A stretch of 6,384 bases of DNA, taken from UBA3537 sp965662485 (GTDB lineage Bacteria; Bacteroidota; Bacteroidia; Flavobacteriales; Flavobacteriaceae). The stretch spans positions 1 through 6,384 of the forward strand of contig CBFIIL010000059.1 in the NCBI GenBank assembly GCA_965662485.1, read 5' to 3'. The notes below the pieces were generated by a model that saw only the letters and a list, made by a program, of their open reading frames with translations, had not been told where the DNA came from and ran no database searches. Shown here piece by piece: positions 5,705 to 6,384 of the stretch. The position numbers and the translations under genes are program-made. Each line of letters opens with the position of its first letter. Position 1 is the stretch's first letter.

Positions 5705-6384
5705 ATGCAATTGGCTTTTAATCAACATATAAAATCACAGTTTCCGTTCCTTTTTGAACAAAAAATTTTGGTCGCAGTATCTAGCGGTATCGACAGTATG
5801 GTTTTAACGGATTTATGTTTAAAATCAGGATTAAATATTGCTTTAGCACATTGTAATTTTAAATTACGCAAGGCGGAAAGTGATAAAGAAGAAGCTTTTG
5901 TTTTGGATTATGCAAAAACACATAAATTAACTTTTTTTACTAAACAATTCAATACCACTCATTTTGCGGAGACCTACAAAATTTCGATTCAAATGGCTGC
6001 TCGAGAGTTACGCTACAATTTTTTTGATGAACTATGTGATTCTCAACAATTCGACACAATACTCACTGCTCATCATGCCGATGATAATTTAGAAACATTT
6101 TTTATCAATCTTAGCAGAGGTTCTGGTATTGATGGATTGACAGGAATTCCAAAGATCAATGATAAGATCGCTAGGCCACTTTTGCCATTTTCTAGAAATC
6201 AGATTTACGAATATGCAAAAATGCATCATATTCAATGGTGTGAAGACAGCAGTAATGCAAGTCTAAAATACAAACGTAACGCATTACGCCATGAGCTTAT
6301 TCCTGTGCTAAAATCTATTTATCCAACAATTCTTGAAGCTTTAAATACAACACAAAATAATTTGATAGCATCACAGGATTTAAT
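5705..6384 (+). CDS. tilS: tRNA(Ile)-lysidine synthase, 3'-truncated by the window edge
   Basis: The frame is open from ATG at 5705 to the window end (226 codons plus 2 bases, no stop), covering the N-terminal catalytic half of a protein usually about 430 residues long in this group. TilS adenylates C34 of tRNA-Ile(CAU) and attaches lysine to make lysidine, which switches decoding from AUG to AUA and is essential in most bacteria. Visible motifs are the PP-loop segment VAVSSGIDS (23-31), HCNFKLRKAES (49-59), MAARELRYNFF (97-107), TAHHADDNLET (121-131), LSRGSGIDGLTGI (136-148) and YKRNALRHELIPVL (189-202). Two places differ from the usual consensus: the PP-loop SGGxDS reads SSGIDS (Ser27 for Gly), and the LRG of the LRGxES stretch reads LRK. 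The ATG puts the PP-loop at the normal distance from the N-terminus. The C-terminal tRNA-binding domain is outside the window. Confidence 0.93.
   Translation, partial: MQLAFNQHIKSQFPFLFEQKILVAVSSGIDSMVLTDLCLKSGLNIALAHCNFKLRKAESDKEEAFVLDYAKTHKLTFFTKQFNTTHFAETYKISIQMAARELRYNFFDELCDSQQFDTILTAHHADDNLETFFINLSRGSGIDGLTGIPKINDKIARPLLPFSRNQIYEYAKMHHIQWCEDSSNASLKYKRNALRHELIPVLKSIYPTILEALNTTQNNLIASQDL

Noticed and set aside
1..6384. A new defence, mobile or biosynthetic system
   Set aside because: All sizeable genes fall in known core families, and I found no transposase, integrase, phage, restriction, toxin-antitoxin or CRISPR signature, nor a cluster of unknown genes.

Overview
This is an AT-rich window with housekeeping gene content, most likely from a member of the Bacteroidota and probably the Flavobacteriaceae. 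Three things point there. The proteins resemble flavobacterial family members: the truncated PLP enzyme N-terminus, the helicase with a DEVD box, and the pabB-tilS order. There are no clear Shine-Dalgarno sequences. Sequences matching the Bacteroidota -7 promoter element (TAnnTTTG) lie directly in front of several genes. The taxon is inferred from recalled family features, not from a database search.

Layout: (1) At the left edge is the first 23 codons of a minus-strand PLP-dependent sulfur amino acid enzyme (cystathionine/methionine gamma-lyase family). It diverges from a plus-strand Lrp/AsnC regulator (226-684). The 155-bp gap between them holds an 18-bp dyad and helically phased AT repeats, which are candidate operator sites. 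(2) Dihydrolipoyl dehydrogenase (747-2147) follows with its own promoter-like box and ends in a strong intrinsic terminator (2171-2200). (3) An ECF-type sigma factor (2351-2947) starts at TTG and has no recognisable anti-sigma gene next to it. Its stop codon abuts the stop codon of a convergent minus-strand DEAD-box RNA helicase (2948-4318). (4) A short divergent spacer separates the helicase from pabB (4399-5688, aminodeoxychorismate synthase component I, folate pathway). A 16-bp gap then leads to tilS (5705 to the right edge, truncated), the tRNA-Ile lysidine synthetase.

The genes do not form one pathway. The left pair is probably a regulator and its target. The right pair, pabB-tilS, is probably a small housekeeping unit. 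The middle holds unlinked core genes. I see no phage, transposon, CRISPR, toxin-antitoxin or defence genes, and no strong candidate for a new multi-gene system. The points most worth checking are three neighbouring genes (sigma factor, helicase, pabB) with no usable in-frame ATG and apparent TTG starts, the candidate Lrp operator, the convergent stop codons sharing one TAATTA hexamer, and a PP-loop in TilS reading SSGIDS where SGGxDS is expected.
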